Below, one piece after another: positions 7,204 to 14,384 of a DNA stretch of 26,479 nucleotides. The notes beneath the pieces were generated by a model. It was not told the DNA's origin, ran no database searches, and saw nothing but the letters and a program-made list of their open reading frames with translations. Source of the DNA: JBOFSR01 sp051651645 (lineage in GTDB: Bacteria > Spirochaetota > Spirochaetia > Treponematales > Treponemataceae); the NCBI GenBank assembly GCA_051651645.1, contig JBOFSR010000070.1, forward strand, positions 1-26,479, given 5' to 3'. A program made the position numbers and the translations under genes. Each line of letters opens with the position of its first letter. The first letter of the stretch is position 1.

Positions 7204-8523
7204 TTATTCTTTATTTGCAAATTTTGTAACCCACGGCAAAAACATTAAATCAACCGAACCAACAGGCCCATTTCTTTGCTTGGCAACAATCAGCTCTGTT
7301 TCAATCCCTCGAGAAACATCCGTTTCCTTTGAAGTTCGTTCACGATGAATCAGCATAACCACATCAGCATCCTGCTCAATAGCCCCTGATTCACGCAGAC
7401 TTGCAAGATTTGGCTTACTGCCTTCTGTATCACGCGTTAGCTGGGAAAGAGCAATAACGGGAATATTAAGCTCACGAGCAAGGCTTTTCAAAGAGCGAGA
7501 AATCTCTGCAATCTGCTCATGGCGCGGAATATTTTTATTTTCACTAGTGATAAGGGAAATATAATCAATGAAAATAATTTGAATATTATGCTGCATTTTC
7601 ATATTGCGAGCAAGGGATCGCAAATCCAAAAGTTTCATATTGGGCGTATCCACGATGTACAAGGGAGCCTCATAAAATGTGCCAGCGGCATTTTGCAAGA
7701 GCTGCATATCGCTCATTTTCATAAGACCGCTTCTAATTTTTTCTGAGGGAATATTTGCCTCCGAAGAAAAAAGACGCTGCATTAATTGACTTGACGACAT
7801 TTCAAGTGAAAAAAACGCTGTAGGGATTTTCTCTCGAACAGCAATATGCTGAGCCATAGTCAGTGCCATTGCAGTTTTCCCTTGAGAAGGACGCGCTCCA
7901 ATAATCAAAAGTTCAGATTTTTGAAACCCGCTGGTCATGTTATCAAGATCAGTAAAACCACTTCGAATTCCCGTATAAGCATTTTTATTATGGTAGCGTT
8001 TTTCGATAAGCTCAATAGATTCTTGCACGAGTTCCTTAGCCGCTCGATACGTAATCGTTTGATGCGAGTCAGAAAGCTCAAAGACAAGACGCTGAGCTTC
8101 TTCAAGTGTTGCACTGCTTTCAAGACTATCATCATGAGCCTGAGCTGTCATTTTTGCAGAAATTTTAATCAAGTCACGGCGAACTGAATTCTCTAAAACA
8201 ATTTTCGCATAATACTCAACATTCGCACTGGTAGGAACAGTATCGGTAAGAGAGGAAATATACGGCATTCCCCCTGCCCCATCAAGATCATCGAGCAAAC
8301 GCAACTCATCACTAATTGTCAATAAATCCCCATGTTGCCCCTTGTTAAAAAGCGACATCATAGCTTTGAAAATCTTTTGATTTTGGAAAGAGTAAAAATT
8401 TTCAGAGCGCAAAAATCGCAACACAGTTGAAAAAGACTCCCAGTCAAGGAGCAAAGCTCCCAAGGTTGCAGCTTCTGCTTCAAGATTATGAGGCGGAATT
8501 TTGTCTTTTAATTGTGTTGCCAT
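7204..8523 (-). CDS. dnaB: Replicative DNA helicase DnaB
   Basis: The 439-residue product has the DnaB N-terminal domain (PHNLEAEAATLGALLLD from residue 11) and a RecA-like C-terminal ATPase with Walker A GARPSQGKT at 209-217. It also shows the H2 region FFSLEMSSSQLMQRL, Walker B IIFIDYISL, and the late ALSQLTR...LRESGAIEQDADVVMLIHRE. It is the hexameric 5'-3' helicase that unwinds DNA at the replication fork. Length is normal and no intein is present. The ATG at 8523 follows AAGGAG with seven bases between. It is downstream of rplI, but an intrinsic terminator sits between them, so its expression probably depends on partial read-through. Confidence 0.97.
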   Translation of the reverse strand: MATQLKDKIPPHNLEAEAATLGALLLDWESFSTVLRFLRSENFYSFQNQKIFKAMMSLFNKGQHGDLLTISDELRLLDDLDGAGGMPYISSLTDTVPTSANVEYYAKIVLENSVRRDLIKISAKMTAQAHDDSLESSATLEEAQRLVFELSDSHQTITYRAAKELVQESIELIEKRYHNKNAYTGIRSGFTDLDNMTSGFQKSELLIIGARPSQGKTAMALTMAQHIAVREKIPTAFFSLEMSSSQLMQRLFSSEANIPSEKIRSGLMKMSDMQLLQNAAGTFYEAPLYIVDTPNMKLLDLRSLARNMKMQHNIQIIFIDYISLITSENKNIPRHEQIAEISRSLKSLARELNIPVIALSQLTRDTEGSKPNLASLRESGAIEQDADVVMLIHRERTSKETDVSRGIETELIVAKQRNGPVGSVDLMFLPWVTKFANKE

Positions 8524-8546
8524 GGAAGCTCCTTAATTTATTCGAT

Positions 8547-8595
8547 AAAAAAAGGGCAATTGCCCAAAGTTTGACTTTAAGCATTTACCCTTTTT
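8547..8595 (-). terminator. Intrinsic terminator or attenuator between rplI and dnaB
   Basis: On the minus strand a 15-base arm (8581-8595, AAAAAGGGTAAATGC) pairs with GCAATTGCCCTTTTT (8549-8563) with one G-T and one A-A mismatch. A small AAAG/CTTT hairpin sits in the loop, and the element ends in a run of seven T. It starts about 22 bp after the rplI stop and ends about 24 bp before the dnaB start. Confidence 0.75.
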
Positions 8596-8617
8596 CAAAA
8601 TTGTATAAGCGTTCTAA

Positions 8618-9130
8618 TTATTCCACAGAAGGTTTTTCTTCTTTAGCAGAAGATGCTTCAGCTGCAGCTTCTTTGTCTGCTTGCTCTTGGCTTTTTACGA
8701 TCACAGAAATCTCTGCAGATTCTGATTCATATAAGTGAATGATAACCGTATATTTACCAACTGATTTAATTGCAAGACCAGGAAGTTCAATTTTTTTACG
8801 CTCAATTTCATAGCCAGATCGGTGTAAGGCATCTGCAATAGTTTGATTTGTAACAGCACCGTACAGTTTACCATTATGACCTGCTGGCATAACAATAGTA
8901 AGTGCTTCACCTTGCAATCGATCCTTAAGGCTTGCAGAATTTCGTCGTTTTTCTGCTTTTCTTGCCTCAATTTCAGCCTTTTTACCTTCAAAATGTGCCA
9001 AAGTTACATCATTGCAAGGCAAGGCTAAGTTTCGAGGAAATAAATAATTTCGAGCATATCCGCCAGCAACATTTTTTATGTCGCCCTCTTCGCCCAAATG
9101 TTTTACATCGTGATTTAAGATTACTTTCAT
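8618..9130 (-). CDS. rplI: 50S ribosomal protein L9
   Basis: The 170-residue product begins with the L9 N-domain (MKVILNHDVKHLGEEGDI, then GGYARNYLFPRNLA), continues with the long linking helix rich in Lys/Glu (FEGKKAEIEARKAEKRR), and has the L9 C-domain with LYGAVTNQTIADAL. It binds 23S rRNA near the base of the L1 stalk. The C-terminus carries an extra Ala/Glu-rich tail of about 20-25 residues beyond the usual L9 end. The ATG at 9130 follows GGGAG. It is fourth in the rpsF-ssb-rpsR-rplI unit, with an unusually wide 119-bp gap from rpsR. Confidence 0.97.
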   Translation of the reverse strand: MKVILNHDVKHLGEEGDIKNVAGGYARNYLFPRNLALPCNDVTLAHFEGKKAEIEARKAEKRRNSASLKDRLQGEALTIVMPAGHNGKLYGAVTNQTIADALHRSGYEIERKKIELPGLAIKSVGKYTVIIHLYESESAEISVIVKSQEQADKEAAAEASSAKEEKPSVE

Positions 9131-9249
9131 CTTTCAAGCTCCCAGTTTATATTTTTTTTATGGTGGAGTTACCATAGTTTGAGCAGCATATACACTATTT
9201 GCCACTCAAAATTTGCGAACAAAAATCAAAGATTTTTATTCATTTAGTT
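9131..9249 (-). other. rpsR-rplI intergenic spacer with two hairpins
   Basis: On the minus strand the first element is AAAAATC-TTT-GATTTTT (9221-9237), AT-only and terminator-like but weak. The second is TATGGT-AACTCC-ACCATA (9159-9176), a perfect 6-bp stem about 28 bp before the rplI ATG and followed by an A-run. They may modulate or process the message between S18 and L9; I found no good promoter here. Confidence 0.4.
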
Positions 9250-9522
9250 TTAATCAGCTACGAATGGAAGCAAACAAATTGCTCTCGCTCGTTTAATTTC
9301 AAGAGCAAGATGCCGTTGGTGCTTTGCACACGTTCCTGTAATACGGCGAGGAAGAATTTTTCCTCTTTCTGTAATAAATCGTTTCAAAACTTCTGGCTCT
9401 TTGTAGTTAATAGTTGCTTTGTTTGAACAAAATCTACAAACCTTTTTTCTAAAAAAAGCCTTTTGTTTTCCGTAAGCGTTTTTATCATCGCCATCACGCA
9501 TTTCTAAATCTTTATCTGACAT
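9250..9522 (-). CDS. rpsR: 30S ribosomal protein S18
   Basis: This 90-residue protein has the S18 core KINYKEPEVLKRFITERGKILPRR-like segment (read here as INYKEPEVLKRF, then ITERGKILPRRITGTC) and CAKHQRHLALEIKRARAI at the C-terminus. It is a zinc-type (C+) S18: CRFC near residues 34-37 pairs with the later CxxH (CAKH). The N-terminus has an acidic extension (MSDKDLEMRDGDD). The start at 9522 follows AGGAGA. It binds 16S rRNA together with S6, whose gene is two positions upstream in the same unit. Confidence 0.97.
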   Translation of the reverse strand: MSDKDLEMRDGDDKNAYGKQKAFFRKKVCRFCSNKATINYKEPEVLKRFITERGKILPRRITGTCAKHQRHLALEIKRARAICLLPFVAD

Positions 9523-9544
9523 AATTATCTCCTAATATATAAAA

Positions 9545-10060
9545 TTAAAATGGAATATCTTCAGGGAATGAATCCTCTGCGTCAAAGGACTGACCTGCAT
9601 CAAAATTATTCCCTTTTGGAGAATACGCTTGATTTTGCGAAAATTGTCGCTCCGGTTGAAAGCCTGTATTTTGGCTTTGCGGTTGAAACCCAGCGTTTTG
9701 ACCATATTTACTTTGTTGATTAGATCCACTACCAGTGTTTCCACCTAAAAGTTGAATATTTTCAGCCACAATAACAATCTTACTTCGATTTTGCCCTTCA
9801 TGTTCCCAGCGATCTTGACGTAATTCGCCGTCAACACCCACTTGCTTTCCTTTGACTAAATATTGATTAAGCATTTCTCCAAATTTTCCGTATAGCACAA
9901 CATCGAAAAAGCTTGCTTCATCAACCCATTGATCTCCACTTTTTTTTCGTCGATTGACAGCAATAGAAAAATTAAGAATCGCTGCCCCACCCTGAGTATA
10001 TTTTAATTCAGCATCACGAGTTAATCTTCCTATCAAAATTACTTTATTTACATCTGCCAT
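9545..10060 (-). CDS. ssb: Single-stranded DNA-binding protein (main copy)
   Basis: The 171-residue product has an N-terminal OB fold (MADVNKVILIGRLTRDAELKY to about residue 108, with FDVVLYGKFGEML and WEHEGQNRSKIVIVAENIQLLGG). A Gln/Asn/Gly-rich flexible linker follows, and the acidic SSB tip ends in FPEDIPF, the canonical docking site for replication and repair partners. It sits between rpsF and rpsR, the usual place for the essential ssb. The start at 10060 follows TAAGGA. A second, shorter ssb is at 14385-14792. Confidence 0.97.
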   Translation of the reverse strand: MADVNKVILIGRLTRDAELKYTQGGAAILNFSIAVNRRKKSGDQWVDEASFFDVVLYGKFGEMLNQYLVKGKQVGVDGELRQDRWEHEGQNRSKIVIVAENIQLLGGNTGSGSNQQSKYGQNAGFQPQSQNTGFQPERQFSQNQAYSPKGNNFDAGQSFDAEDSFPEDIPF

Positions 10061-10075
10061 TTTTGTAAAAAATCC

Positions 10076-10363
10076 TTATTTTTGCTCATCAAGACGCACA
10101 AACATAAAACGTAATAAATTCGTGTTAAGTTTGAATTTGCGATCAATATCAATAACTTTTGCAGGATTTGTCTTTAAATTAAGCAAATAAAAACGACCAC
10201 GCTTATTTTTTTTAATTTCATACGCTAAATCGCGATCCCCAAAGTGATTTTCTTTTTCAATCACTGCCCCAAACTCACTCAAGGATGCTTTTGCATCATC
10301 AAAGCCAGTTTTAAATCGATCTTCCTCAATAGGAAAAATCAACATCAATTCATAATCTCTCAT
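10076..10363 (-). CDS. rpsF: 30S ribosomal protein S6
   Basis: The 95-residue product begins MRDYELMLIFPI and has the S6 features NHFGDRDLAYEIKKNKRGRFYLLNL and the C-terminal FKLNTNLLRFMFVRLDE. Length is normal without a C-terminal Glu extension. It forms the S6-S18 pair on the 30S platform. It is the first gene of the rpsF-ssb-rpsR-rplI unit; the start at 10363 follows AAGGAG, and a strong promoter and a leader hairpin lie upstream. Confidence 0.97.
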   Translation of the reverse strand: MRDYELMLIFPIEEDRFKTGFDDAKASLSEFGAVIEKENHFGDRDLAYEIKKNKRGRFYLLNLKTNPAKVIDIDRKFKLNTNLLRFMFVRLDEQK

Positions 10364-10387
10364 GTAGACTCCTTTTGGTCAAATTAG

Positions 10388-10405
10388 GTGCAGCCAAAAC
10401 TGCAC
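10388..10405 (-). promoter_or_regulatory. Hairpin in the rpsF leader
   Basis: GTGCAG-TTTTGG-CTGCAC on the minus strand is a perfect 6-bp stem in the 5' untranslated region, about 24 bp before the rpsF ATG. Its position suits an S6:S18 autoregulatory element, but the CCG feature I associate with that motif is not evident. Confidence 0.4.
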
Positions 10406-10418
10406 AAGGTAAGTTTTC

Positions 10419-10448
10419 ATTATAACAAAGAAGGATAAAAATAGTCAA
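10419..10448 (-). promoter_or_regulatory. Promoter of the rpsF-ssb-rpsR-rplI operon
   Basis: TTGACT (10443-10448), an 18-bp spacer and a perfect TATAAT (10419-10424) on the minus strand. Transcription should start near 10412, giving a leader of about 50 nt. Confidence 0.8.
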
Positions 10449-10496
10449 TACAATTACAAGTAATTACAACTCAGTTTTTGACCGTTATAAACAGTA

Positions 10497-10525
10497 TTGA
10501 TTAAGCTAACCAAAAATGCTAGTAT
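10497..10525 (+). promoter_or_regulatory. asnS promoter, predicted leaderless start
   Basis: TTGATT (10497-10502), a 17-bp spacer and TAGTAT (10520-10525), then exactly six bases to the ATG at 10532. No ribosome-binding site exists. It is divergent from the rpsF promoter. Confidence 0.65.
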
Positions 10526-10531
10526 TCTACT

Positions 10532-11929
10532 ATGAAAAAGATTTTAATAAAAGATTTACTAACAGCAAAGCCTGATTCCCGCTTAGTGATTGTTGAAGGC
10601 TGGGTTCGCACAAAACGCGACTCAAAGAATCTTGTTTTTTTACAAATAAATGATGGCAGCTGCTTTGCCTCAATCCAAATTACCCATGATCGAGATAGCA
10701 ATCCAAATGACACTATTGAAAATGAATTAAAAAAAGCTTCGACGGGGGCATCTGTTTGTATAACAGGGCTTTTGGTTCCCTCCCCTGCTTCAGGGCAAGC
10801 TGTTGAAGTTACCCTCCAGTCGATCAAGGTAATCGGTGAATCCCCAAGTGATTTTCCTATGCAAAAAAAAGGGCATACCGTTGAGTTTCTTCGAGAAAAT
10901 GCACATCTTCGGCCACGAACTAATATGTTTGGAGCAATCGCTCGTATGCGAAGCCAAATTGCATACGCAATTCATACCTTTTTTATGGAAAATAATTTTG
11001 TGTACGTGCATACACCAATTATTACGGCAAGTGATTGCGAGGGGGCGGGAGAAATGTTCCACGTTACCACGCTTGATATTGAAAAACTTGCAAAAGACGG
11101 TGTTAAATCAATTGATTACTCACGTGATTTTTTTGGCAAAAAAGCAAGCCTTACTGTCTCTGGGCAATTAGAGGCAGAAACATACGCCACCGCTTTGACA
11201 AATGTGTATACCTTTGGGCCAACATTTCGGGCAGAAAACTCCAACACACCGCGGCATTTAGCTGAATTTTGGATGATTGAGCCTGAAATGGCTTTTTGCA
11301 GTTTAGAAGGAAACATGGAAATTGCCGAGCGTTTTATTAAATACCTTTTAAACTGGGCTATTACCAAATGCCGTGAAGATATGGAATTTTTTGATCAGCG
11401 TGTCCAAAAAGGAATTATCGAAGTTTTGACACAGGTAATACATGCCGACTTCCAAAAAATTACCTACACCGAAGCTATTGCTGAGCTTGAAAAAAATGCC
11501 ACTAACTTTGAATACAAACCTCATTGGGGCTGTGATTTACAAACTGAACATGAGCGCTATCTAACTGAAACACTATTCAAAAAACCCGTCATCGTAACTG
11601 ATTACCCAAAAGACATTAAAGCTTTCTATATGAAGCAAAACGATGATGGCAAAACAGTGCGAGCAATGGATATTCTAGTTCCTGGAATTGGTGAAATTAT
11701 AGGCGGATCTGAAAGAGAAGCTGACTACCAAAAGCTACATAATAGAATTGTAGAGCTTAACTTAAATCCAGAAGACTACTGGTGGTACATGGACTTACGA
11801 AAATACGGAACTGTTCCTCATTCTGGTTTTGGCTTGGGCTTTGAGCGAATCCTACGCTATATTACAGGGGTCGCAAATCTTCGTGATGTCATTCCGTTCC
11901 CTCGTGCACCAAAGCTCGCTGATTTTTAG
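10532..11929 (+). CDS. asnS: Asparaginyl-tRNA synthetase
   Basis: This 465-residue class IIb synthetase has an N-terminal OB anticodon-binding domain (VEGWVRTKRDSKNLVFLQINDG) and a catalytic core. The core shows TASDCEGAGEMFHVTT, motif 2 FGPTFRAENSNTPRHLAEFWMIEPEMAF and motif 3 GFGLGFERILRYITGVANLRDVIPFPR; the asparagine-specific pattern distinguishes it from AspRS. It charges tRNA-Asn with asparagine. Length and both ends are normal. It has its own promoter with no untranslated leader and is transcribed away from the rpsF operon. Its stop overlaps by 4 bp the stop of the convergent metallo-beta-lactamase-fold gene. Confidence 0.98.
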   Translation: MKKILIKDLLTAKPDSRLVIVEGWVRTKRDSKNLVFLQINDGSCFASIQITHDRDSNPNDTIENELKKASTGASVCITGLLVPSPASGQAVEVTLQSIKVIGESPSDFPMQKKGHTVEFLRENAHLRPRTNMFGAIARMRSQIAYAIHTFFMENNFVYVHTPIITASDCEGAGEMFHVTTLDIEKLAKDGVKSIDYSRDFFGKKASLTVSGQLEAETYATALTNVYTFGPTFRAENSNTPRHLAEFWMIEPEMAFCSLEGNMEIAERFIKYLLNWAITKCREDMEFFDQRVQKGIIEVLTQVIHADFQKITYTEAIAELEKNATNFEYKPHWGCDLQTEHERYLTETLFKKPVIVTDYPKDIKAFYMKQNDDGKTVRAMDILVPGIGEIIGGSEREADYQKLHNRIVELNLNPEDYWWYMDLRKYGTVPHSGFGLGFERILRYITGVANLRDVIPFPRAPKLADF

Positions 11930-12534
11930 AATGATTTCTTTTTATTACGATTAATTTGGCTAATAATCAAAGGGCACCCAATTGATAGGTTATATTTTTT
12001 TTCTGCACCAATTGTTGATGGTGGGCCATGTCCTGGCATGACAATCATATTGTCATTTTGAGTGATAAGTTTTTGCAAAACATTTTTCTCAAGTGTGCGT
12101 TGTGCATACACGTGATTTGTCTTTGAAAGCATTCCCGCAGTCAGCGTATCACCCGTAAACAATACTTGCTCAATCTTAAAAACAACGGAGTCTGCTGTAT
12201 GCCCTGGCACTGAATAATAATCGATGTGCATTCCTGCAGCTTCAAACGATCCATCATCTTTAATGATTGTTGCACTCATCCCAGCAATCTCATAATCCGA
12301 AGCATATATTTGCGGCTGATAAATTTTTCGCAAAGTTGGCAAACCCCTATAATGACTTTTATGCTTATGGGTAACCAAAACAGCGACCAAGGTATATTGA
12401 TTATCTTCCAGCTGAAAAAGAATCTCTTTTGTGATCTTTCCAGGGTCGATAATAAGAGCCTCTTTTGTTTGTTCGTTGCCAATAATATAGCAATTTGAGA
12501 AACCCTCAATTGATAAATGCGTATAAATTTTCAA
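11926..12534 (-). CDS. Metallo-beta-lactamase-fold hydrolase (glyoxalase II-like) with altered metal motif
   Basis: I place the start at the TTG at 12534 because AAAGGAAAC lies just upstream and the fold begins there; a longer frame from 12657 would only add residues without homology. This gives 202 residues, normal for the family. Seen motifs: THKHKSHYRG at 55-64 in place of the usual THxHxDH, then VPGHTADS, LFTGDTL and MPGHGPPS. His56, His58, His61 and the later metal ligands are kept, but the Asp of HxHxDH is Ser60. The family hydrolyses thioesters or related bonds with two metals; loss of this ligand suggests a one-metal or changed active site. The start overlaps the pentapeptide-repeat gene by 29 bp, so translation is probably coupled. 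Confidence 0.85.
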   Translation of the reverse strand: MKIYTHLSIEGFSNCYIIGNEQTKEALIIDPGKITKEILFQLEDNQYTLVAVLVTHKHKSHYRGLPTLRKIYQPQIYASDYEIAGMSATIIKDDGSFEAAGMHIDYYSVPGHTADSVVFKIEQVLFTGDTLTAGMLSKTNHVYAQRTLEKNVLQKLITQNDNMIVMPGHGPPSTIGAEKKYNLSIGCPLIISQINRNKKKSF

Positions 12535-13159
12535 GTTTTGTTTCCTTTCGAGTAAAATCAGCTTCACGCGTATTAGATGCCTTAAATGATACATTTTGCT
12601 TATCCGCATCATAAAAACACGTGCTTTTAATATTGCAATTTTGAAAAGATGTTGCAATTAACTTTGAGCGAATAAACCGTGAATTATATAAATCAGAATC
12701 ATCAAAGGAAGACTGATAAGAGGTAATTCCGCTAAAATTATTATGAACAAGATCAGAATTAGTCCAAAGCACATGGGAAAATGTACAACCTGCAAATGAA
12801 GTGTACTGAACGTTTGAATGCAAAAGATTAGAATCAGAAAAAGATGAGAAATCAAAAAAAACCATTCTCAAACGGCAATTTTCCGATTGAATATTGGTAA
12901 AAACGCAATGCTGAAAATTGCAGCCATAAAACTTTTTATTAGCAAAATCCATATCAACAAAAGAAAGATAGTCTGCATTCAGGCTGATAATCTTATCATT
13001 TTCTGTGATATACTGATGAATATCTGCACAAGCCTTTTTCGGATCAGGGCAATGCTCTAAGCAAAACCATGAATCGTTTACAAGAAAACCTTTTTCATCA
13101 AAATGAGAAATCGAGTTTTTTTCACAAGCATCGTGCTGACATGGATTTAACAAAAACAT
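12506..13159 (-). CDS. Pentapeptide-repeat protein with Cys/His-rich N-terminus
   Basis: The 217-residue product has two parts. Residues 1-50 contain C7, H9, C12, C33, H36, C37 and C44, a spacing that could bind a metal (C-x-H-x2-C ... C-x2-H-C). Residues about 60-205 form pentapeptide repeats, with Phe or Leu every fifth position (SFVDMDF, CNFQHCVF, SNLLHSNV, DSDLYNSRF, ANTREADF-like), expected to fold as a right-handed quadrilateral beta-helix. No signal peptide is present, so it is cytoplasmic. It resembles a conserved treponemal family as I recall it, of unknown function. It is first in a two-gene unit with the metallo-beta-lactamase-fold gene and divergent, 51 bp apart, from the Cys-rich gene. 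No ribosome site precedes the ATG. Confidence 0.85.
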   Translation of the reverse strand: MFLLNPCQHDACEKNSISHFDEKGFLVNDSWFCLEHCPDPKKACADIHQYITENDKIISLNADYLSFVDMDFANKKFYGCNFQHCVFTNIQSENCRLRMVFFDFSSFSDSNLLHSNVQYTSFAGCTFSHVLWTNSDLVHNNFSGITSYQSSFDDSDLYNSRFIRSKLIATSFQNCNIKSTCFYDADKQNVSFKASNTREADFTRKETKLENLYAFIN

Positions 13160-13164
13160 AGCTT

Positions 13165-13193
13165 ATTTTATTATATTGCATAAAATTAGTCAA
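13165..13193 (-). promoter_or_regulatory. Promoter of the pentapeptide-repeat gene, leaderless spacing
   Basis: On the minus strand TTGACT (13188-13193), a 17-bp spacer and TAAAAT (13165-13170), then five bases to the ATG at 13159. An alternative TATAAT at 13170-13175 would leave ten bases and a leader of about four. It overlaps the opposite promoter. Confidence 0.6.
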
Positions 13194-13204
13194 ATGGATA
13201 AAAT
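13176..13204 (+). promoter_or_regulatory. Promoter of the Cys-rich protein-murI unit, leaderless spacing
   Basis: TTGCAT (13176-13181), a 17-bp spacer and TAAAAT (13199-13204), then six bases to the ATG at 13211. AAAAGG directly abuts the ATG and is too close to serve as a ribosome site. The element interleaves with the divergent promoter on the other strand. Confidence 0.6.
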
Positions 13205-13210
13205 AAAAGG

Positions 13211-13480
13211 ATGTGTTGGAAATGCGGAAAAAAAACAGATGACAAAATTGACTTTAGGGCAACCTGTGTACAGTGTTCTGCCGATTTGCACTGTTGCAAA
13301 AATTGTAGCTTTTATGATAAAAATGCTCATTATGAATGCCATGAAACGATAGACGAGCGGGTTTCTGATAAAGAAAAGGCTAACTTTTGCGAATACTTTG
13401 TACAAAAAAAAGAAAGTAATTCTACCAAAAACACCGATTCTCAAAAAGCCAAACAAATTTTTAATGATTTATTTAAGTGA
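13211..13480 (+). CDS. Small Cys-rich, probable zinc-binding protein
   Basis: This 89-residue protein has Cys at 2, 5, 19, 22, 28, 29, 32, 43 and 60. The pairs C2-x2-C5 and C19-x2-C22 form a zinc-ribbon-like knuckle set, and C29-x2-C32, C43 and C60 could form a second site (CCKNCSFY...YEC...NFCEYF). The C-terminal 25 residues are charged and probably disordered. I recognise the layout as a conserved small spirochaete protein of unknown role. It is first in a likely two-gene unit: its TGA at 13478-13480 is four bases from the murI ATG. No signal peptide is present. Confidence 0.8.
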   Translation: MCWKCGKKTDDKIDFRATCVQCSADLHCCKNCSFYDKNAHYECHETIDERVSDKEKANFCEYFVQKKESNSTKNTDSQKAKQIFNDLFK

Positions 13481-13484
13481 TATA

Positions 13485-14345
13485 ATGGACAAAATTAATT
13501 TAACGACTAAAAACATGGTTTCTACAATACAGGATTCTGTCGATTTTGCATTTATTGACTCAGGAACGGGTGGAATTCCCTATATGAAGTTTCTCAAAGA
13601 ACGTCATCCGTATGCACAATGCGTATATATTGGCGACACACAGAACTTTCCATACGGCACCAAAACACATGAGCAAATTATTGACTGTGTAATAAAACTT
13701 TCAAGGCTCGTTATTGAAACCTTTAATCCCAAGGTAATCGTAATTGCGTGCAACACAATTTCAGTTACAGCACTCGATCACCTACGTAAAACCTTTAATG
13801 TCCCATTTATTGGAACGGTTCCTGCAATTAAGCTTGCTTGTAAACTTTCTCACAAAAAAAGAATTGCCTTACTTGCCACAAAAAGAACGATTGCAGAAAG
13901 CTACACAGAGAAATTAATTCAACAATATGCAAGCGATTGTGTTGTAATAAAGCATGCTGATAGCACCTTGATCGATTTTATTGAGCATAATTTATTTTCA
14001 GCAACAGAAGATGAAAAAAAAGCTGCGTGCAAAAAATCAGTTGACTTTTTATTGTCAAACGATATTGATATCATTATTCTTGGATGCACCCATTTTATTC
14101 ATTTTTCTTCCATTATACAACAACTTTGTACGCCAAGTATTCAAGTAATTGACTCAAGGGAGGGCGTAATCTCGCATGCTTTCCGAGTAGTGCAAGAGCA
14201 AGAAAAACTTACATCACCTCAAAAAGAGATAGAAAAAAGCACATTATATGTAACTGCTATTAGAAACACGAGTGATGAAAATGAATACAAAAAACTCTGC
14301 AATCACTTAGATATTGATTTTAAAGGATTGATTAGCCAAACCTAA
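13485..14345 (+). CDS. murI: Glutamate racemase MurI
   Basis: The enzyme converts L- to D-glutamate for peptidoglycan. The key motifs are FAFIDSGTGGIPY (Asp25-Ser26 from the chosen start), YIGDTQNFPYGTK, the catalytic Cys89 in VIACNTISVTAL, and the second catalytic Cys201 in IILGCTH. The 286-residue length is normal. The longest frame starts at 13398 inside the upstream gene, but 13485 begins four bases after that gene's stop and fits translational coupling; 13515 is a further in-frame ATG close to the conserved core. Neither has a Shine-Dalgarno. A TATAAT (13481-13486) overlaps the start and could drive a shorter message from 13515. The cotranscribed partner is the Cys-rich protein. Confidence 0.95.
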   Translation: MDKINLTTKNMVSTIQDSVDFAFIDSGTGGIPYMKFLKERHPYAQCVYIGDTQNFPYGTKTHEQIIDCVIKLSRLVIETFNPKVIVIACNTISVTALDHLRKTFNVPFIGTVPAIKLACKLSHKKRIALLATKRTIAESYTEKLIQQYASDCVVIKHADSTLIDFIEHNLFSATEDEKKAACKKSVDFLLSNDIDIIILGCTHFIHFSSIIQQLCTPSIQVIDSREGVISHAFRVVQEQEKLTSPQKEIEKSTLYVTAIRNTSDENEYKKLCNHLDIDFKGLISQT

Positions 14346-14380
14346 AAAATTGCTATATGCAGATTCTACATATAGCAATT
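14342..14380 (-). terminator. Intrinsic terminator of the second ssb gene
   Basis: The arms AATTGCTATATG (14348-14359) and CATATAGCAATT (14369-14380) are perfect 12-bp complements with a 9-nt loop. On the minus strand the stem is followed by six T (14344-14349). It overlaps the murI stop codon, and as a stem it could also help end murI transcripts. Confidence 0.85.
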
Positions 14381-14384
14381 AAGA

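Noticed and set aside
7846..8187. Plus-strand frames inside dnaB, and similar long antisense frames in asnS, thrS and comEC
   Set aside because: They are opposite-strand shadows of well-supported genes, with no ribosome site or recognisable family.
12535..12657. Longer N-terminus for the metallo-beta-lactamase-fold protein
   Set aside because: The extra 41 residues lie wholly inside the pentapeptide-repeat gene and look unrelated to the fold; the TTG at 12534 has a ribosome site.
13398..13484. Longer N-terminus for MurI
   Set aside because: The extra residues (Lys-rich) are a shadow of the Cys-rich gene; the enzyme core begins after 13515.
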